From Pseudomonas reinekei (GTDB lineage Bacteria > Pseudomonadota > Gammaproteobacteria > Pseudomonadales > Pseudomonadaceae), in the NCBI RefSeq assembly GCF_001945365.1, contig NZ_MSTQ01000003.1, forward strand, positions 124,001 to 188,000: a stretch of 64,000 nt of DNA, in the 5' to 3' direction. Under the pieces are notes generated by a model. The model made no database searches, was not told the origin of the DNA, and worked only from the letters and a program-made list of their open reading frames with translations. This document shows positions 10,587 to 22,280 of this stretch, one piece after another. A program made the translations under genes and the position numbers. Each line of letters starts with the position of its first letter. Within the stretch, counting starts at the first letter, position 1.

Positions 10587-11420
10587 TTACATTTTCTGCA
10601 GATCGCGTTGAGCCAGCTGAGCGGCGGAAGTGCCCGGATATTGGGACACAACCTGCTGCAGAATGCCTTTGACCCGGTCGGTATGACCCAGGCGGCGCTC
10701 TACATCAGCGAGCTTGTACAGCGAATCAGGCACTTTTGCATGCTTTGGGTAAAGCTGCGAAACCTTGGCAAATGCCTGGCCTGCGCCCTGCAGGTCACCC
10801 TTTGCCAGGTTCACTTCACCCAACCAGTACTGGGCATTGCCCGCGTATTGGCTGTTCGGGTATTTGCGCAGGAATGCGGCGAAGGCCTGACTGGCCTTGT
10901 CGAAATCCTTGGCCTTGATCAGGTCGAAGGCAGCATCGTAATAGAGCTTTTCCTTCGCCGGATCTGCCGGTTCGCTACCTGCGGCGGGTGCCTGGGCGGC
11001 AGCTGCCCCTGCACCTGCTGCTGCACCGGCGGCGTTCAAATCACCACCGGTGGAAGAATTTTCAGGAGTCGCGGCTGGTGCAACGCCGGTTCCTATGCGC
11101 CGATCAAGATCCTGATATCGCTCCAGGTTTTCCTGCTTCATGCGCGCTACATCATTTTGCAGAACTTCAATCGCACCTTGTTGGCGCTCGATCTGTTGCT
11201 GCATTGATTGCAGTTGGTTGAACAGCTCGCCCTGTGCCGAGACAGGGGCCGAAACCCCTCCCCCGGCATAGGCGCCGTTCGTACCGTAACCTGCAGGCGG
11301 ATAACTGCTCCCGCTATTGTTATAGCCGGAGTCATTATCGACCACAGGAACCGCAGCCCACGCCGCAAGCGGCGCGAGACTGAGAGCCAGAACAGTTACA
11401 GCACGACGGCACGTTCGCAT
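10587..11420 (-). CDS. cpoB: Tol-Pal-associated periplasmic protein CpoB (YbgF)
   Basis: CpoB links Tol-Pal constriction with peptidoglycan synthesis at the septum. The 277-residue protein begins with a Sec signal peptide (about residues 1-22, ending AAWAA). A coiled coil at about 60-100 (LFNQLQSMQQQIERQQ) follows, then an Ala/Gly-rich linker and C-terminal TPR repeats (KLYYDAAFDLIKAKDFDKA, YAGNAQYWLGEV). It lies 6 bp after pal in the tol-pal operon order typical of proteobacteria. The terminator at 10539-10563 ends the unit. Confidence 0.94.
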   Translation of the reverse strand: MRTCRRAVTVLALSLAPLAAWAAVPVVDNDSGYNNSGSSYPPAGYGTNGAYAGGGVSAPVSAQGELFNQLQSMQQQIERQQGAIEVLQNDVARMKQENLERYQDLDRRIGTGVAPAATPENSSTGGDLNAAGAAAGAGAAAAQAPAAGSEPADPAKEKLYYDAAFDLIKAKDFDKASQAFAAFLRKYPNSQYAGNAQYWLGEVNLAKGDLQGAGQAFAKVSQLYPKHAKVPDSLYKLADVERRLGHTDRVKGILQQVVSQYPGTSAAQLAQRDLQKM

Positions 11421-11426
11421 GACGAA

Positions 11427-11924
11427 TTACTTACGCAGTTCGACGCGACGGTTTTGAGCCCAGGACTGCTCGTCGTTGCCGGTAGCAACTGGACGCTCTT
11501 CGCCGTAGGAAACCAGTTCCAGCTGAGCTGGGGAAACACCTTGCAGTACCAGGTAGCGTTGAACGGCTTTAGCACGACGCTCGCCCAGTGCCATGTTGTA
11601 CTCACGAGTACCACGTTCGTCGGTGTTGCCTTCCAGAACAACGCGAGCGCCGTTTGCTTTCAGGTCTTTGGCGTGAACGTCCAGAGCGCGCATGGCTTCT
11701 GGCTTCAGGTCCGAGCTGTCGTATTCGAAGTAGAAAGTGGTGATAGCGCGCAGAGCAGCTTCTTCGCTCAGGGAGCCGTCAACTGCACCAGTGTTTGCGC
11801 CGTAACCAGCGTTTGGATCTACAGCGCCTTCACCGGCATTGTCGCCGCCTTTGGACGAGCAACCTACAGCTACAGCCATGGCCAGAGCCAGCGCAGCAAA
11901 TTTACCAAACTTCAGCATTTCCAT
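11427..11924 (-). CDS. pal: Peptidoglycan-associated lipoprotein Pal (OprL)
   Basis: An outer-membrane lipoprotein that binds peptidoglycan and the TolB protein. The 165-residue protein has a lipoprotein signal ending AVAVGC (Cys22) and a C-terminal OmpA-like domain with the diaminopimelate-binding segment [20 protein letters not shown]. The ATG at 11924 has an AGGAG ribosome site. The sequence is of the Pseudomonas OprL type. A 52-bp gap from tolB could hold a second promoter, since Pal is far more abundant than the Tol proteins. Confidence 0.97.
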   Translation of the reverse strand: MEMLKFGKFAALALAMAVAVGCSSKGGDNAGEGAVDPNAGYGANTGAVDGSLSEEAALRAITTFYFEYDSSDLKPEAMRALDVHAKDLKANGARVVLEGNTDERGTREYNMALGERRAKAVQRYLVLQGVSPAQLELVSYGEERPVATGNDEQSWAQNRRVELRK

Positions 11925-11976
11925 CGTGAAACTCCTAATGAACCCCAGTGTGTTAAGTAAAACGTATAGCGCCGCG

Positions 11977-13278
11977 TCAGTTCAGGTAAGGGGACCAGGA
12001 AGGTTCTCTGACTTCGCCTTGTGCGGTAGGAAGCGGGAGCCTTACGCGTCCATTGATGGACACGAGCATCAAGACTCCCCGGCCCTGCTGGCGGGTGGCG
12101 TAGATTACCATGGTGCCGTTGGGCGCAACAGTAGGCGACTCGTCCAGAGTGCTATCAGTGAGGATTTTTACGCTACCGCGCTGCAAATCCTGAGCCGCCA
12201 CTTTGAAATTGGTGAAACCATCCTGGCGGTGAATCATCACCAGGGTCTTTTCATCAGCCGACAGTTTAGGGTTGGCGTTGTAGTTACCCACGAACGTCAC
12301 ACGCTCCGCACCGCCACCGCCCACGCTGGTTTTGTAGATCTGCGGTTTGCCGCCACGGTCAGACGTGAAGTAGATGGTCGAGCCATCCTTGCCCCAGAAC
12401 GGTTCGGTGTTGATGCCAGGACCGTTGGTGACACGGGTGATCTGACGGGAACCGAGGTTCATCACGTAGATGTCCGGGTTGCCGTCCTTGGACAGCACGA
12501 ACGCCAGGCGATTGCCATCCGGTGACCAGGCAGGCGCGCCGTTCAGGCCTTCGAAGTTGGTGATCTGCTCACGACGACCGGTGTCGATGTTCTGCATGAA
12601 GATACGCGGACGCTTCTGCTCGAACGACACATAAGCGATGCGCTTGCCGTCCGGTGCGAAACGCGGCGACAGGATCGGCTCGCGCGATTGCAGCAGGGTT
12701 ACAGCACGGGCACCGTCATAGTCCGAACGTTGCAGCGTGTAGCGCGTGTTCTTCTCGGAAAAACGCTCGGCCGTCACATACAGCAGGCGAGTCGAGAACG
12801 CACCTTTGATGCCGGTGAGTTTTTCGAACGATTGGTCAGCGATGTAGTGGGACATGTCGCGCAGTTGATCGACACCGCCCGACACGCTGCCGGTCAGCAC
12901 TTGCTGTTCGGTGGCGACGTTGAACAGTGCGTATTGCACCTGCAGGCGACCGCCCGCGGGGGCAATGCTGCCGACCATGACGTACTGGGCGCCCAGCGCC
13001 TTGAAGTCACGGAAGATGATTTCGCTGGCCTGGCTAGGCTGGCTGATCATGTTCTGCTTTGGAATCGGCGAGTAGTAACCCGAGTTACGCAGGTCATTAC
13101 CGATGATTTCAGCCATGTCGTCCGGCAGCACGCTGCCGCCCTGGTTGCCGAACGGCACGACGGCGATCGGTGTTGCCCGATCACTACCGCTGGTAACCAG
13201 AATGTTTTTCTCATCTGCCATCGCCATTCCTGCCATGCAGCAGATAGCGATCAGCATTCCTCGAAGAAGGTTTCTCAC
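11977..13278 (-). CDS. tolB: Tol-Pal system protein TolB
   Basis: A periplasmic protein that links TolA and Pal. The 433-residue protein has a signal peptide of about 21 residues (ending MAMA), an N-terminal alpha/beta domain, and a C-terminal six-blade beta-propeller seen as repeated PDG motifs ([20 protein letters not shown]). It starts at a GTG whose last bases form the TGA stop of tolA (GTGA, 4-bp overlap), so translation is coupled. Confidence 0.96.
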   Translation of the reverse strand: MRNLLRGMLIAICCMAGMAMADEKNILVTSGSDRATPIAVVPFGNQGGSVLPDDMAEIIGNDLRNSGYYSPIPKQNMISQPSQASEIIFRDFKALGAQYVMVGSIAPAGGRLQVQYALFNVATEQQVLTGSVSGGVDQLRDMSHYIADQSFEKLTGIKGAFSTRLLYVTAERFSEKNTRYTLQRSDYDGARAVTLLQSREPILSPRFAPDGKRIAYVSFEQKRPRIFMQNIDTGRREQITNFEGLNGAPAWSPDGNRLAFVLSKDGNPDIYVMNLGSRQITRVTNGPGINTEPFWGKDGSTIYFTSDRGGKPQIYKTSVGGGGAERVTFVGNYNANPKLSADEKTLVMIHRQDGFTNFKVAAQDLQRGSVKILTDSTLDESPTVAPNGTMVIYATRQQGRGVLMLVSINGRVRLPLPTAQGEVREPSWSPYLN

Positions 13279-14354
13279 GGGGCTAAATCCTCAGGCGTGA
13301 ATGTCATCTTGAATGAACGATACGGAGCGAAATCACTCGGCTTCATTCCCTGCATTTCTGTCAAACGTCCAATATTCTTGACCGCTGCCACAGCCGATGC
13401 GTCAAACGGACCGTCGCCACTGGACTTGATCACGCTGACCGTGGTCACCGTACCGTCCGGCAACATGCCGATTCGCAACTCGACCGTCATGCCTTTGCGT
13501 GCCGAAGGTGGGCGAGCCCAGCCTTCTGCCGCTCGAAGACGAATCAGGTCATCGAAGCTGCCGGCGACTTCGTCACCCTGCTCATCGGCCAAGGCCTGCT
13601 GACGCTGCGGCGTGTCGGAAAGCAAATCTGCCAAGGCCTGAGCCTTTTTGTCTTCGGTAGATTTACGTGCCGCTTCCTGCGCCTTCTTCTTCGCAGCATC
13701 GGCAGCAGCTTTCTTCTTCGCTTCGTCGGCGACTTTCTTCTTCGCCTCTTCAGCTTCAGCTTTCTTCTTGGCGTCTTCCGCGGCTTTCTTCTTCGCGTCT
13801 TCGACGATCTTTTTCTTCGCTTCTTCAGCGGCCGCTTTCTTGGCCTCTTCTTCAGCAGCCTTCTTGGCTTCCTCTTCCGCTTTCTTCTTGGCTATATCAG
13901 CCAATTGTTTCTCTTCTGCCTTCTTGGCTTCGGCGGTCTTCTTCGCTTCATCGGCTTTCTTGGCTTCATCAGCCTTTTTCGCCTCTTCCGCTTTCTTCGA
14001 CTCGTCGGCCTTCTTGGCTTCCTCGGCCTTTTGAGCCGCTTCTTCTTTCTTTTGTTCCGCAGCTTTCACCGCTTCCTGCTCGACCTTTTTCTGCTCCAAC
14101 TGCTCGACTTCGGTCTGGCGCGCGGCGGTTTTCTTCGCCTCACCCGCAATCTTCTGATTGGTCTGGGTGGTTGCCTGACTTTTCGACTTCAGCTGGTACA
14201 GGGTCGCCTGGACAATCGGCTTGGCCGGCGGCAACTCCGGGGTAAAGGCAAAACTGACGAACAGCATGCCGAACACCAGCACGTGCAAGCCAATCGCCCA
14301 GACACTAGGCCAGAAGTAGCTTTCCGAGGCGGACGGCTCTCGCATTTGCTGCAT
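13275..14354 (-). CDS. tolA: Cell envelope integrity protein TolA
   Basis: TolA spans from the inner membrane to Pal/TolB and uses TolQR force to pull on the outer membrane. The 359-residue protein has one N-terminal membrane helix (about residues 14-36). A long Lys/Ala/Glu-rich helix follows, at about residues 70-245, with many [14 protein letters not shown] repeats. The C-terminal domain at about 255-359 ([15 protein letters not shown]) binds TolB. Its ATG overlaps the tolR stop (TGATG). The repeat region is low in complexity and likely to vary in length between strains. Confidence 0.95.
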   Translation of the reverse strand: MQQMREPSASESYFWPSVWAIGLHVLVFGMLFVSFAFTPELPPAKPIVQATLYQLKSKSQATTQTNQKIAGEAKKTAARQTEVEQLEQKKVEQEAVKAAEQKKEEAAQKAEEAKKADESKKAEEAKKADEAKKADEAKKTAEAKKAEEKQLADIAKKKAEEEAKKAAEEEAKKAAAEEAKKKIVEDAKKKAAEDAKKKAEAEEAKKKVADEAKKKAAADAAKKKAQEAARKSTEDKKAQALADLLSDTPQRQQALADEQGDEVAGSFDDLIRLRAAEGWARPPSARKGMTVELRIGMLPDGTVTTVSVIKSSGDGPFDASAVAAVKNIGRLTEMQGMKPSDFAPYRSFKMTFTPEDLAP

Positions 14355-14815
14355 CAGGGTGCCTCGGTAATCAAGCCGACATTACCGACGCCGGCTTTCT
14401 GCAACCCGCCCATGGCGCCCATGACGGAGCCGTAGTCGACAGTCTTGTCGCCGCGAATGAAGACCTGGGTGCGTTTGCCGTTATCGTTACCGGCGGCAAT
14501 GATCTTGGTCACTGCACTGGTCATTTGCGGCAGGGTCATCGCCCTGTCCTGTTGCTTCTCGGTGTCGACTTCGCTGCCAAGGTTCCAGTAATAGGTCTTG
14601 TCAGCCTTGATCGAAATGGTCAGGACCTGGGTGTTGTTGTCCTGCGGCAAGGCTTCGCTGGAAACCTTGGGCAGATCAACTTTCACGCCCTGATTGAGCA
14701 TCGGCGCGGTCACCATGAAGATGACCAGCAGTACCAGCATCACGTCGATGTAAGGCACTACGTTCATCTCGGCAACCGGCTTGCGCTTTTTGCGAGCTCG
14801 AGCGATTAAAGCCAT
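14354..14815 (-). CDS. tolR: Tol-Pal system protein TolR
   Basis: TolR is an ExbD-like part of the inner-membrane proton-driven motor. The 153-residue protein has one transmembrane helix at about residues 19-40 (VVPYIDVMLVLLVIFMVTAP) with the key proton-path aspartate in it (Asp25 in YIDVML). A periplasmic domain follows, with the late GDKTVDYGSVM segment. It lies 15 bp after tolQ, and its stop overlaps the tolA start. Confidence 0.97.
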   Translation of the reverse strand: MALIARARKKRKPVAEMNVVPYIDVMLVLLVIFMVTAPMLNQGVKVDLPKVSSEALPQDNNTQVLTISIKADKTYYWNLGSEVDTEKQQDRAMTLPQMTSAVTKIIAAGNDNGKRTQVFIRGDKTVDYGSVMGAMGGLQKAGVGNVGLITEAP

Positions 14816-14830
14816 CTGGAAATTACCTGC

Positions 14831-15526
14831 TTATTCTTCGCTGGTGTGCACTTTGCGGTGCAGGATCGCCTGGAATTCATCGGCGAAGGTGTAGTAGCGG
14901 CCGATCAGCGTTTCGCTGCGAGCGGCGAAACGGTTGTAGGCGATGACGGCAGGAATGGCGGCGAACAGACCGATCGCAGTGGCGATCAGTGCTTCGGCGA
15001 TACCCGGGGCCACAGTGGCCAGGGTCGCTTGCTGTGCGGTCGCCAGACCCCGGAAGGAGTTCATGATGCCCCACACGGTACCGAACAGACCGATGTACGG
15101 ACTCACGGAACCGACGGTGGCCAGGAACGGCAGGCTTTGCTCAAGCTTTTCTTCTTCGCGGGAAATGGCTACGCGCATGGCACGGGCCACGCCTTCCATG
15201 ACCGCTTCAGGATCGACGCCTGGTTGCTGGCGCAGACGGGAGAACTCCTTGAAGCCGGCGCGGAAGATCTGCTCGACACCCGAATCCGGGTCCGGATTGC
15301 TGCCGGCCTGGCGGTAGAGTTTGGACAGGTCTATCCCCGACCAGAAGCGCTCTTCAAAGCTCTCCAGGGCACGTCGACCGGCGCGCAGCAGATTGCTGCG
15401 CTGAAAGATCATGATCCATGAGGTCACCGATGCGGCTACCAGGGTCAGCATTACCAGTTGCACCACGATACTGGCATTGCTGACCAGGCTCCACATGGAG
15501 GAATGGTCGACGACGTTAGCTTCCAC
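14831..15526 (-). CDS. tolQ: Tol-Pal system protein TolQ
   Basis: TolQ is an ExbB/MotA-like stator with three membrane helices that powers TolA together with TolR. The 231-residue protein has helices near residues 15-38, 137-158 and 172-195. They include the conserved [16 protein letters not shown] and [21 protein letters not shown] segments. It starts at a GTG and overlaps the end of ybgC by 11 bp. Confidence 0.96.
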   Translation of the reverse strand: MEANVVDHSSMWSLVSNASIVVQLVMLTLVAASVTSWIMIFQRSNLLRAGRRALESFEERFWSGIDLSKLYRQAGSNPDPDSGVEQIFRAGFKEFSRLRQQPGVDPEAVMEGVARAMRVAISREEEKLEQSLPFLATVGSVSPYIGLFGTVWGIMNSFRGLATAQQATLATVAPGIAEALIATAIGLFAAIPAVIAYNRFAARSETLIGRYYTFADEFQAILHRKVHTSEE

Positions 15527-15983
15527 GCTTTATCTCCTGCTTTGAGTGTTTACCCGCGCCGCTCACGTCGGCAAAGGCCGCTCGTAGAGTTTCGGGAATG
15601 GCCCGGGGTTTCAAACTGTCAGTGCGCACACAGGCCACCAAAAACTGCCCTTCACAGAGCAGCGCATCATCCGTCGCCCGCCTGACCTGCTGTTTGAATC
15701 TCAGGCTGGCACGGTTCAATTCGATTACTTCAGCGCTTACCAGAAGCTCGTCGTCCAGTCGCGCCGGCGCGTGGTAGCGCGCTTCGCTGGAATGCACGAC
15801 GAACAACAGGTCCTCACCTGCCAGCTGCGATTGGGCAAAGCCCAGCTCTCGTAGCCGCTCGGTTCGAGCCCGTTCCATAAACTTGAGGTAATTAACGTAA
15901 TACACGATGCCGCCCGCATCGGTGTCCTCGTAATAAACGCGACAACGATGTGCGAAAGGCTCAAGCCCGTTTTGCGCGCGCAT
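15516..15983 (-). CDS. ybgC: Tol-Pal-associated acyl-CoA thioesterase YbgC
   Basis: A hot-dog-fold thioesterase of 155 residues. The family signature [17 protein letters not shown] with the catalytic Asp is near residue 20, followed by FMERARTE. It heads the tol-pal operon, as in most gamma-proteobacteria, where it is thought to link phospholipid metabolism with the envelope complex. A likely promoter lies in the 127 bp between ruvB and this gene. Confidence 0.94.
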   Translation of the reverse strand: MRAQNGLEPFAHRCRVYYEDTDAGGIVYYVNYLKFMERARTERLRELGFAQSQLAGEDLLFVVHSSEARYHAPARLDDELLVSAEVIELNRASLRFKQQVRRATDDALLCEGQFLVACVRTDSLKPRAIPETLRAAFADVSGAGKHSKQEIKRGS

Positions 15984-16110
15984 ACTCTAGTGCTTACTCC
16001 TCAGGTTGCCAATCCGGCCAGGCAACTGTTTTTCATTGTTCTGCGGCTTTCTCGCGAAAGTACGGTCCTAGGACAGCACAATGCCCGAAAATTCTGCTCG
16101 CAAATGTTAA

Positions 16111-17172
16111 TTAATCGTCCACGGCATCCAGGAATTCGTCTACCACGGGCATCTCGCCCAATCGTGACGGAATGTTTAAGCCAAAATGCAGGTAGGCATG
16201 GCGCGTCACCACCCGTCCGCGCGGCGTGCGCATGATGTAGCCCTGCTGGATCAGGTACGGCTCCAGCACATCCTCAATGGTGTGGCGCTCTTCACTGATC
16301 GCGGCAGCCAGGCTGTCGACGCCGACCGGTCCGCCGTCGAACTTCTCGATCATGGTCAGCAACAGACGGCGGTCCTGGTGATCGAAGCCACGTTCATCGA
16401 CATCCAGCAGGTTCAGCGCGAGATCGGCAATCGGTTTGGTGATGTGCCCCTTGGCGCGAACTTCGGCGAAGTCGCGTACACGGCGCAGCAATCGATTGGC
16501 GATTCGCGGGGTGCCGCGGGCACGCCGGGCGATTTCGAAGGCGCCCTCCGGGTCCAGCGGCAAACCGAGGATGCTCGCCGAACGACTGACAATCGTCGAC
16601 AGGTCGGCGTTGTTGTAGAACTCCAGGCGCTGGACGATCCCGAAACGGTCCCGCAACGGATTGGTCAGCATCCCCGCCCGAGTCGTTGCGCCGACCAGGG
16701 TGAAGGGCGGCAGATCAAGCTTGATCGAACGCGCGGCCGGCCCTTCGCCGATCATGATGTCGAGCTGAAAATCTTCCATCGCCGGATACAGGACTTCTTC
16801 GACGATCGGTGACAACCGATGGATCTCGTCGATAAACAGCACATCATGGGGTTCAAGATTGGTCAGCAGCGCCGCGAGATCGCCCGGGCGCTCGAGGACC
16901 GGCCCCGAGGTACTTTTGATCGAGACGCCCATTTCCTGGGCGATGATGTTGGCCAAGGTGGTTTTACCCAGGCCCGGCGGACCGAAGATCAGTGTGTGAT
17001 CCAGGGATTCGTTACGGCCACGGGCAGCCTGGATGAACAACTCCATTTGCTCGCGAACGGTCGGCTGGCCAATGTATTCGGCCAGGCTGACGGGACGAAT
17101 AGCCCGATCCTGGACCTCTTCGCGGTCACGGGGACCTCCCGTGGCGGCGATCAGACGATCAGCTTCAATCAC
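16111..17172 (-). CDS. ruvB: Holliday junction branch migration helicase RuvB
   Basis: RuvB is the AAA+ motor that drives branch migration of Holliday junctions with RuvA. The 353-residue protein has Walker [12 protein letters not shown], Walker B LFIDEIHR, sensor motif GATTRAG and the C-terminal winged-helix segment TPRGRV. It starts at a GTG directly next to the ruvA stop. I did not recognise a LexA box. Confidence 0.97.
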   Translation of the reverse strand: MIEADRLIAATGGPRDREEVQDRAIRPVSLAEYIGQPTVREQMELFIQAARGRNESLDHTLIFGPPGLGKTTLANIIAQEMGVSIKSTSGPVLERPGDLAALLTNLEPHDVLFIDEIHRLSPIVEEVLYPAMEDFQLDIMIGEGPAARSIKLDLPPFTLVGATTRAGMLTNPLRDRFGIVQRLEFYNNADLSTIVSRSASILGLPLDPEGAFEIARRARGTPRIANRLLRRVRDFAEVRAKGHITKPIADLALNLLDVDERGFDHQDRRLLLTMIEKFDGGPVGVDSLAAAISEERHTIEDVLEPYLIQQGYIMRTPRGRVVTRHAYLHFGLNIPSRLGEMPVVDEFLDAVDD

Positions 17173-17781
17173 TTAGATCATTCCCTTCAGGGCACGACGA
17201 ATCATGTCTTCACTGCTCAAGTCTTTCTCCTTGATCGCGGAAATCGCCTTGCTGGCTTCCTGCGGCTTGTAGCCCAGGGAGATCAGCGCGCTGACCGCAT
17301 CGTTTTCCGCCGTATTGACCGGTGCGGGGCCGTCCGGCTGGTTCGGCACCAGGGCAAACATCGCCGGCACGGTTTCCCAGGCCTTGAAGCGGTCCTTGAG
17401 CTCGACCAACAGGCGTTCAGCGGTTTTTTTGCCCACACCCGGCACCTTGGTCAACGCCGAAGTGTCCTGGGATTGCACGCAACGAACCAGTTCGTCGACC
17501 TCCAGACTCGACATCAACGCCAGGGCCAGTTTCGGCCCCACACCATTAAGACGGATCAACTCGCGAAAAAAGTCTCGCTCACGTTTGCCGACGAAGCCAT
17601 AGAGTAACTGCGCGTCTTCGCGTACGACCAAATGGGTGTGCAAGGTCAGCGGCTCACCGACCGACGGCAAGCGATACAGCGTGGTCATGGGCACTTCCAG
17701 CTCATAACCCAGACCGTTTACATCCAGAATCAGGTGCGGTGGCTGTTTTTCAGCCAGAGTGCCGCGCAAGCGTCCAATCAC
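17173..17781 (-). CDS. ruvA: Holliday junction branch migration protein RuvA
   Basis: RuvA binds four-way junctions as a tetramer and recruits RuvB. The start is a GTG at 17781 ([13 protein letters not shown]); the family begins MIGRLRG, so the longer frame to 17856 is not used. The 202-residue length fits. Two helix-hairpin-helix motifs ([16 protein letters not shown] and [16 protein letters not shown]) bind DNA, and domain III ([14 protein letters not shown]) binds RuvB. The order ruvC-ruvA-ruvB is standard. Confidence 0.96.
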   Translation of the reverse strand: MIGRLRGTLAEKQPPHLILDVNGLGYELEVPMTTLYRLPSVGEPLTLHTHLVVREDAQLLYGFVGKRERDFFRELIRLNGVGPKLALALMSSLEVDELVRCVQSQDTSALTKVPGVGKKTAERLLVELKDRFKAWETVPAMFALVPNQPDGPAPVNTAENDAVSALISLGYKPQEASKAISAIKEKDLSSEDMIRRALKGMI

Positions 17782-17892
17782 GTTACAGATCCTTGAGCGT
17801 TGGCCAGCCGAGGCCAGCGACTGACAGAGCAAGGGTTCGGCCGACAACACAGGCACAACACCCTCATTCCAGAAAAATGATTGCTGATGCTA

Positions 17893-18417
17893 TCAGAGAC
17901 GCAGGCGCCCGCCACGACTGCGTGCCGTCCCCAACCCGTGGGGCAGGAGGCTGGAACGGGTGTGAGCATGGCAAATGGCGATGGCCAGGGCATCCGAGGC
18001 ATCGATTTGTGGCTTGCTGGTCAGTTTAAGCATGTGCATGACCATCATTTGAACTTGCTCTTTGTTGGCGGCGCCGGTGCCGACGACGGCCTGCTTGACC
18101 TGGGTCGCGGAGTACTCGGCAATCTCCAGGTTTTCTTCCGCACCCGCCACGATGGCGGCACCCCGGGCCTGCCCCAGCTTCAGGGCGGAGTCGGCATTGC
18201 GGGCCATGAAGACCTTTTCGATGCCCATGGTCACCGGCTTGTACATCTGGATAATCTCCCGCACGCCGCGGTAGACAATTTGCAAACGCTCATGCAGTTC
18301 ACCGGCGCCGGTACGGATACAACCGGAGGCCACGTACTCACAGCCACGCCCGGTATCACGAACCACGCCATAACCGGTGATGCGCGAACCGGGGTCGATA
18401 CCAAGAATTAAAGTCAT
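17893..18417 (-). CDS. ruvC: Crossover junction endodeoxyribonuclease RuvC
   Basis: RuvC is the Holliday junction resolvase. The 174-residue protein starts [17 protein letters not shown] with catalytic Asp8. The second acidic residue is in [11 protein letters not shown], and a late acidic pair is in [11 protein letters not shown]. It is separated from ruvA by 111 bp and from yebC by a REP doublet. It cuts symmetrically at junctions moved by RuvAB. Confidence 0.96.
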   Translation of the reverse strand: MTLILGIDPGSRITGYGVVRDTGRGCEYVASGCIRTGAGELHERLQIVYRGVREIIQMYKPVTMGIEKVFMARNADSALKLGQARGAAIVAGAEENLEIAEYSATQVKQAVVGTGAANKEQVQMMVMHMLKLTSKPQIDASDALAIAICHAHTRSSLLPHGLGTARSRGGRLRL

Positions 18418-18467
18418 AACGCCTGCGGTTAAGTAAAAGCACGATATTCAATACAACGAATAACAAA

Positions 18468-18557
18468 TGTGGGAGCAGGCCTGCTCGCGATAGCGGTGTC
18501 ATATTCAGCAACGATGTTGCCTGAAAATCCGCATTCGCGAGCAGGCTCGCTCCCACA
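18468..18557. repeat. REP doublet between ruvC and yebC
   Basis: Two REP units face each other: TGTGGGAGCAGGCCTGCTCGCGATAG at the left and its counterpart ending CGAGCAGGCTCGCTCCCACA at the right. They form a long imperfect hairpin about 90 bp across. The core matches the units at 1-72 and 7553-7588. Confidence 0.88.
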
Positions 18558-18574
18558 ATGAATCCTGGCCGCCC

Positions 18575-19321
<747 letters not shown>

Positions 19322-19404
19322 AACTCGCTCCGAATTCTCTTTGAAACATTGCCCGCCACGCAGTATCGCTTCGGCCGGCAAACAAAAAATTTCGACCCGT
19401 ATAA

Positions 19405-19430
19405 AGAAAAGGCGCATCCGAAGATGCGCC
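19405..19430 (-). terminator. Terminator after aspS
   Basis: On the minus strand GGCGCATC-TTCG-GATGCGCC forms a tight tetraloop stem followed by TTTTCTTT. It ends the aspS transcript before yebC. Confidence 0.9.
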
Positions 19431-19444
19431 CCTTCAGGTCAGCC

Positions 19445-21220
19445 TTACTCAGCTTTCGGCGTTTCGCGCAGACGAATGTGCAATTCGCGCAATGCCTTGG
19501 CATCTACCTGACCCGGTGCCTGAGTCATGACGTCTGCCGCGCTCTGGGTTTTCGGGAAGGCGATCACTTCACGAATCGACTGGGCACCGGTCATCAGCAT
19601 GACCAGACGGTCCAGACCGAAGGCCAGGCCACCGTGTGGCGGTGCGCCATACTTCAGTGCGTCGAGCAGGAAGCCGAACTTCTCTTCCTGTTCCGCTTCG
19701 TTGATGCCCAGCAGACGGAATACCGATTGCTGCATTTCCTTGCGGTGGATACGGATCGAACCACCACCCAGCTCGGTGCCGTTCAACACCATGTCGTAGG
19801 CACGGGACAGGGCGCCAGCCGGGTTGGCTTCGAGCTCGGCCGGGGTGCACTTCGGTGCGGTGAACGGGTGGTGCAGGGCGGTGAAGCTGCCGTCGTCGTT
19901 CTCTTCGAACATCGGGAAGTCGACGACCCACATTGGCGCCCACTTGCAGGTCAACAGGTCCAGGTCGTGGCCAAGCTTGATCCGCAGGGCACCCAGGGCT
20001 TCGCTGACGATCTTGGCCTTGTCGGCACCAAAGAACACGATGTCGCCATCGACCGCGCCGACGCGATCGAGGATCACGTTGAGGTTGGCTTCAGGGATGT
20101 TCTTGACGATTGGCGACTGCAGGCCTTCAACGCCTTTGGCGCGCTCGTTGACCTTGATGTACGCCAGGCCCTTGGCACCGTAGATGCCGACGAACTTGGT
20201 GTAATCGTCGATCTGCTTGCGCGGCATGCTCGCGCCGCCGGGCACGCGCAGGGCGGCGATGCGGCATTTCGGGTCGTTGGCCGGGCCGCTGAACACCTTG
20301 AAATCGACTTCCTTGAGCTGATCGGCAACGTCAACCAGTTCCAGCGGGTTACGCAGGTCAGGTTTGTCGGAACCGTAACGGCGCATGGCCTCTTCGAAGG
20401 TCATGTGCGGGAAATCACCGAACTCCAGATCCAGCACTTCCTTGAACAGGTTGCGGATCATTGCTTCGGTCAGGCCCATGATGTCTTTTTCATCGAGGAA
20501 ACTGGTCTCGATGTCGATCTGGGTGAATTCCGGCTGGCGGTCGGCACGCAGGTCTTCGTCGCGGAAGCACTTGGCGATCTGGTAGTAACGGTCGAAGCCG
20601 GCCACCATCAGCAGTTGCTTGAACAATTGCGGCGATTGCGGCAATGCGAAGAACGAACCGGCGTGAGTACGGCTCGGCACCAGATAGTCACGGGCGCCTT
20701 CCGGGGTAGCACGGGTCAGGATCGGCGTCTCGACGTCGAGGAAGCCGTTCTCGTCCAGGAAGCGACGGATGCTGGTGGTCATGCGCGAACGCAGACGCAG
20801 CTTCTCGGCCATTTCCGGGCGACGCAGGTCGAGGAAACGGTAGCGCAGACGGGTTTCTTCGCCAACGTCGGAGAACTCGTTCAGCGGGAACGGTGGGGTT
20901 TCCGATTCGTTCAGTACTTCCAGTTCGTAACCCAGGACTTCGATCATGCCCGACGCCATGTTGGCGTTGGTGGCACCGGCCGGACGCAGGCGGACCTTAC
21001 CGGTGATCTTCACAACGTATTCGCTGCGCACGCGGTCAGCAGCGGCGAAGCTCTCAGCGCGGTCCGGATCGAACACCACCTGGGCCAGACCGTCACGATC
21101 ACGGATATCGAGGAAAATCACCCCACCGTGGTCACGGCGACGATGAACCCATCCGCAAAGGGTAATTTCCTGGCCTTCCAGGCTTTCGTTCAGTTGGCCG
21201 CAATAATGGCTGCGCATCAT
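19445..21220 (-). CDS. aspS: Aspartate--tRNA ligase
   Basis: A class IIb aminoacyl-tRNA synthetase of 591 residues that charges tRNA-Asp. The start is [14 protein letters not shown], as in other pseudomonads. An N-terminal OB-fold ([16 protein letters not shown]) is followed by the catalytic domain with motif 2 ([19 protein letters not shown]), the bacterial GAD insertion and motif 3 ([16 protein letters not shown]). Pseudomonads usually have the non-discriminating form that also makes Asp-tRNA-Asn for GatCAB; that cannot be read here directly. Confidence 0.97.
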   Translation of the reverse strand: MMRSHYCGQLNESLEGQEITLCGWVHRRRDHGGVIFLDIRDRDGLAQVVFDPDRAESFAAADRVRSEYVVKITGKVRLRPAGATNANMASGMIEVLGYELEVLNESETPPFPLNEFSDVGEETRLRYRFLDLRRPEMAEKLRLRSRMTTSIRRFLDENGFLDVETPILTRATPEGARDYLVPSRTHAGSFFALPQSPQLFKQLLMVAGFDRYYQIAKCFRDEDLRADRQPEFTQIDIETSFLDEKDIMGLTEAMIRNLFKEVLDLEFGDFPHMTFEEAMRRYGSDKPDLRNPLELVDVADQLKEVDFKVFSGPANDPKCRIAALRVPGGASMPRKQIDDYTKFVGIYGAKGLAYIKVNERAKGVEGLQSPIVKNIPEANLNVILDRVGAVDGDIVFFGADKAKIVSEALGALRIKLGHDLDLLTCKWAPMWVVDFPMFEENDDGSFTALHHPFTAPKCTPAELEANPAGALSRAYDMVLNGTELGGGSIRIHRKEMQQSVFRLLGINEAEQEEKFGFLLDALKYGAPPHGGLAFGLDRLVMLMTGAQSIREVIAFPKTQSAADVMTQAPGQVDAKALRELHIRLRETPKAE

Positions 21221-21318
21221 GGTAGTGGTTTCACTTCTCGTAATTCGAAATTCGGTTGCAGACCTCGCGTACATCAGGTGCAAGGGCTCGCGCGTGTCGT
21301 TCAAGTCAGGCTCTAAAC

Positions 21319-21540
21319 CTAGTCAGCTTTGTCGCCGCCGGCCAGATTCTTCTTGGAACCGGTCTTGAAATCAGTCTCGTACCAGCCATTGCCGCTCAAG
21401 CGGAAACCCGGCATGGACAGCATCTTTTTCAGCTCTGGCGCCTGGCAGGCAGGGCAGTCGACCAGCGGTGCATCGCTGATCTTTTGAATGGCTTCCAACT
21501 GATGACCACAGGAAGCACATTGATAATCGTACATCGGCAT
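21319..21540 (-). CDS. FmdB-type zinc-ribbon protein
   Basis: A 73-residue protein starting [13 protein letters not shown], with one zinc ribbon made by CASC near residue 8 and CPAC near residue 34. The C-terminal tail is charged and disordered. The family (FmdB/CxxC regulatory type) is found widely beside aspS; its function is unknown. The longer frame to 21654 is not used. It lies 98 bp upstream of the aspS start and is probably cotranscribed with it. Confidence 0.88.
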   Translation of the reverse strand: MPMYDYQCASCGHQLEAIQKISDAPLVDCPACQAPELKKMLSMPGFRLSGNGWYETDFKTGSKKNLAGGDKAD

Positions 21541-21675
21541 GGGGGTTGTCTCGGCGATCAGATTGCTACCGCACACGCTGGGTTTTGCGGCAAAGAGCGG
21601 GATTATATCCATTAAATGCTGCCTGTGCAGCCGTAAGACTGCACAGATCGACACTCTGTCTTTTGCGCGCCTTGG

Positions 21676-22014
21676 CTAAGCCATGACCAAGCAATTACCT
21701 TCCTTGAGACTGTGCACGACACAGACCACCCGCACTAACCCACTGAAGTTCTTCACCCCGCCATGGCGCAAGTGCACCTCGCGATCCAGGTAAGACAACA
21801 GTGCGCTGACCGAACAGCAGTTGACCCTGGCCATTTCGGTCAAAATATCCCAGTAAACCTGCTCAAGCCGCAAACAGGTGGCAAAACCATTCAAACGCAC
21901 CGATCGGGATAACGGTTGAACCAACCCCATGTCGAATTCACTGACAAACGGATCAATCCTGATGCCTGTTACCGGACCGCTCCGTCCCTCGTTTCGCTTC
22001 TCTCCATGAACCAT
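21676..22014 (-). CDS. Ribbon-helix-helix domain protein
   Basis: A 112-residue protein with a segment typical of the RHH_4 type: RSVRLNGFATCLRLEQVYW followed by a helix (ILTEMARVN). This family may bind DNA, but its targets are unknown. An AAGGAG ribosome site supports the ATG at 22014. The start is atypically far (about 36 residues) before the recognisable domain. It is a single gene with no close partner. Its function is not known. Confidence 0.7.
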   Translation of the reverse strand: MVHGEKRNEGRSGPVTGIRIDPFVSEFDMGLVQPLSRSVRLNGFATCLRLEQVYWDILTEMARVNCCSVSALLSYLDREVHLRHGGVKNFSGLVRVVCVVHSLKEGNCLVMA

Positions 22015-22224
22015 AACGCTGACACTCCTTTGTCATCCGTGGTTTCCATAAGCGCAATCTGCCTGCTTATAAAACCGCGAGCACCACGTTATATCCAGAT
22101 GACTTTTTGACCATCCGCGTAGGAGAAGCCAACAGTTGAAGGGAGATCATGGAGCGCGTCCTACTCGGGAGCGTTTCCTACATCCAGTAGCGAAAGCTCA
22201 TTCAACAAGCAGGTGCTTTTCGAG

Positions 22225-22271
22225 GAAAAAAAGATAAACGCGCGAACAACACTCAATGTGTCATTCGCGCG
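22225..22271 (-). terminator. Terminator after the Dps-like gene
   Basis: On the minus strand CGCGCGAA and TTCGCGCG enclose a second stem (ACAC / GTGT). They are followed by a T-rich run (TTTATCTTTTTTTCC). Confidence 0.85.
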
Positions 22272-22280
22272 CCTGGGGTC

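Noticed and set aside
13648..14435. Phe/Ser- and Leu-rich frames antisense to tolA
   Set aside because: They are the complement of the Lys/Ala/Glu repeat codons of TolA, not genes.
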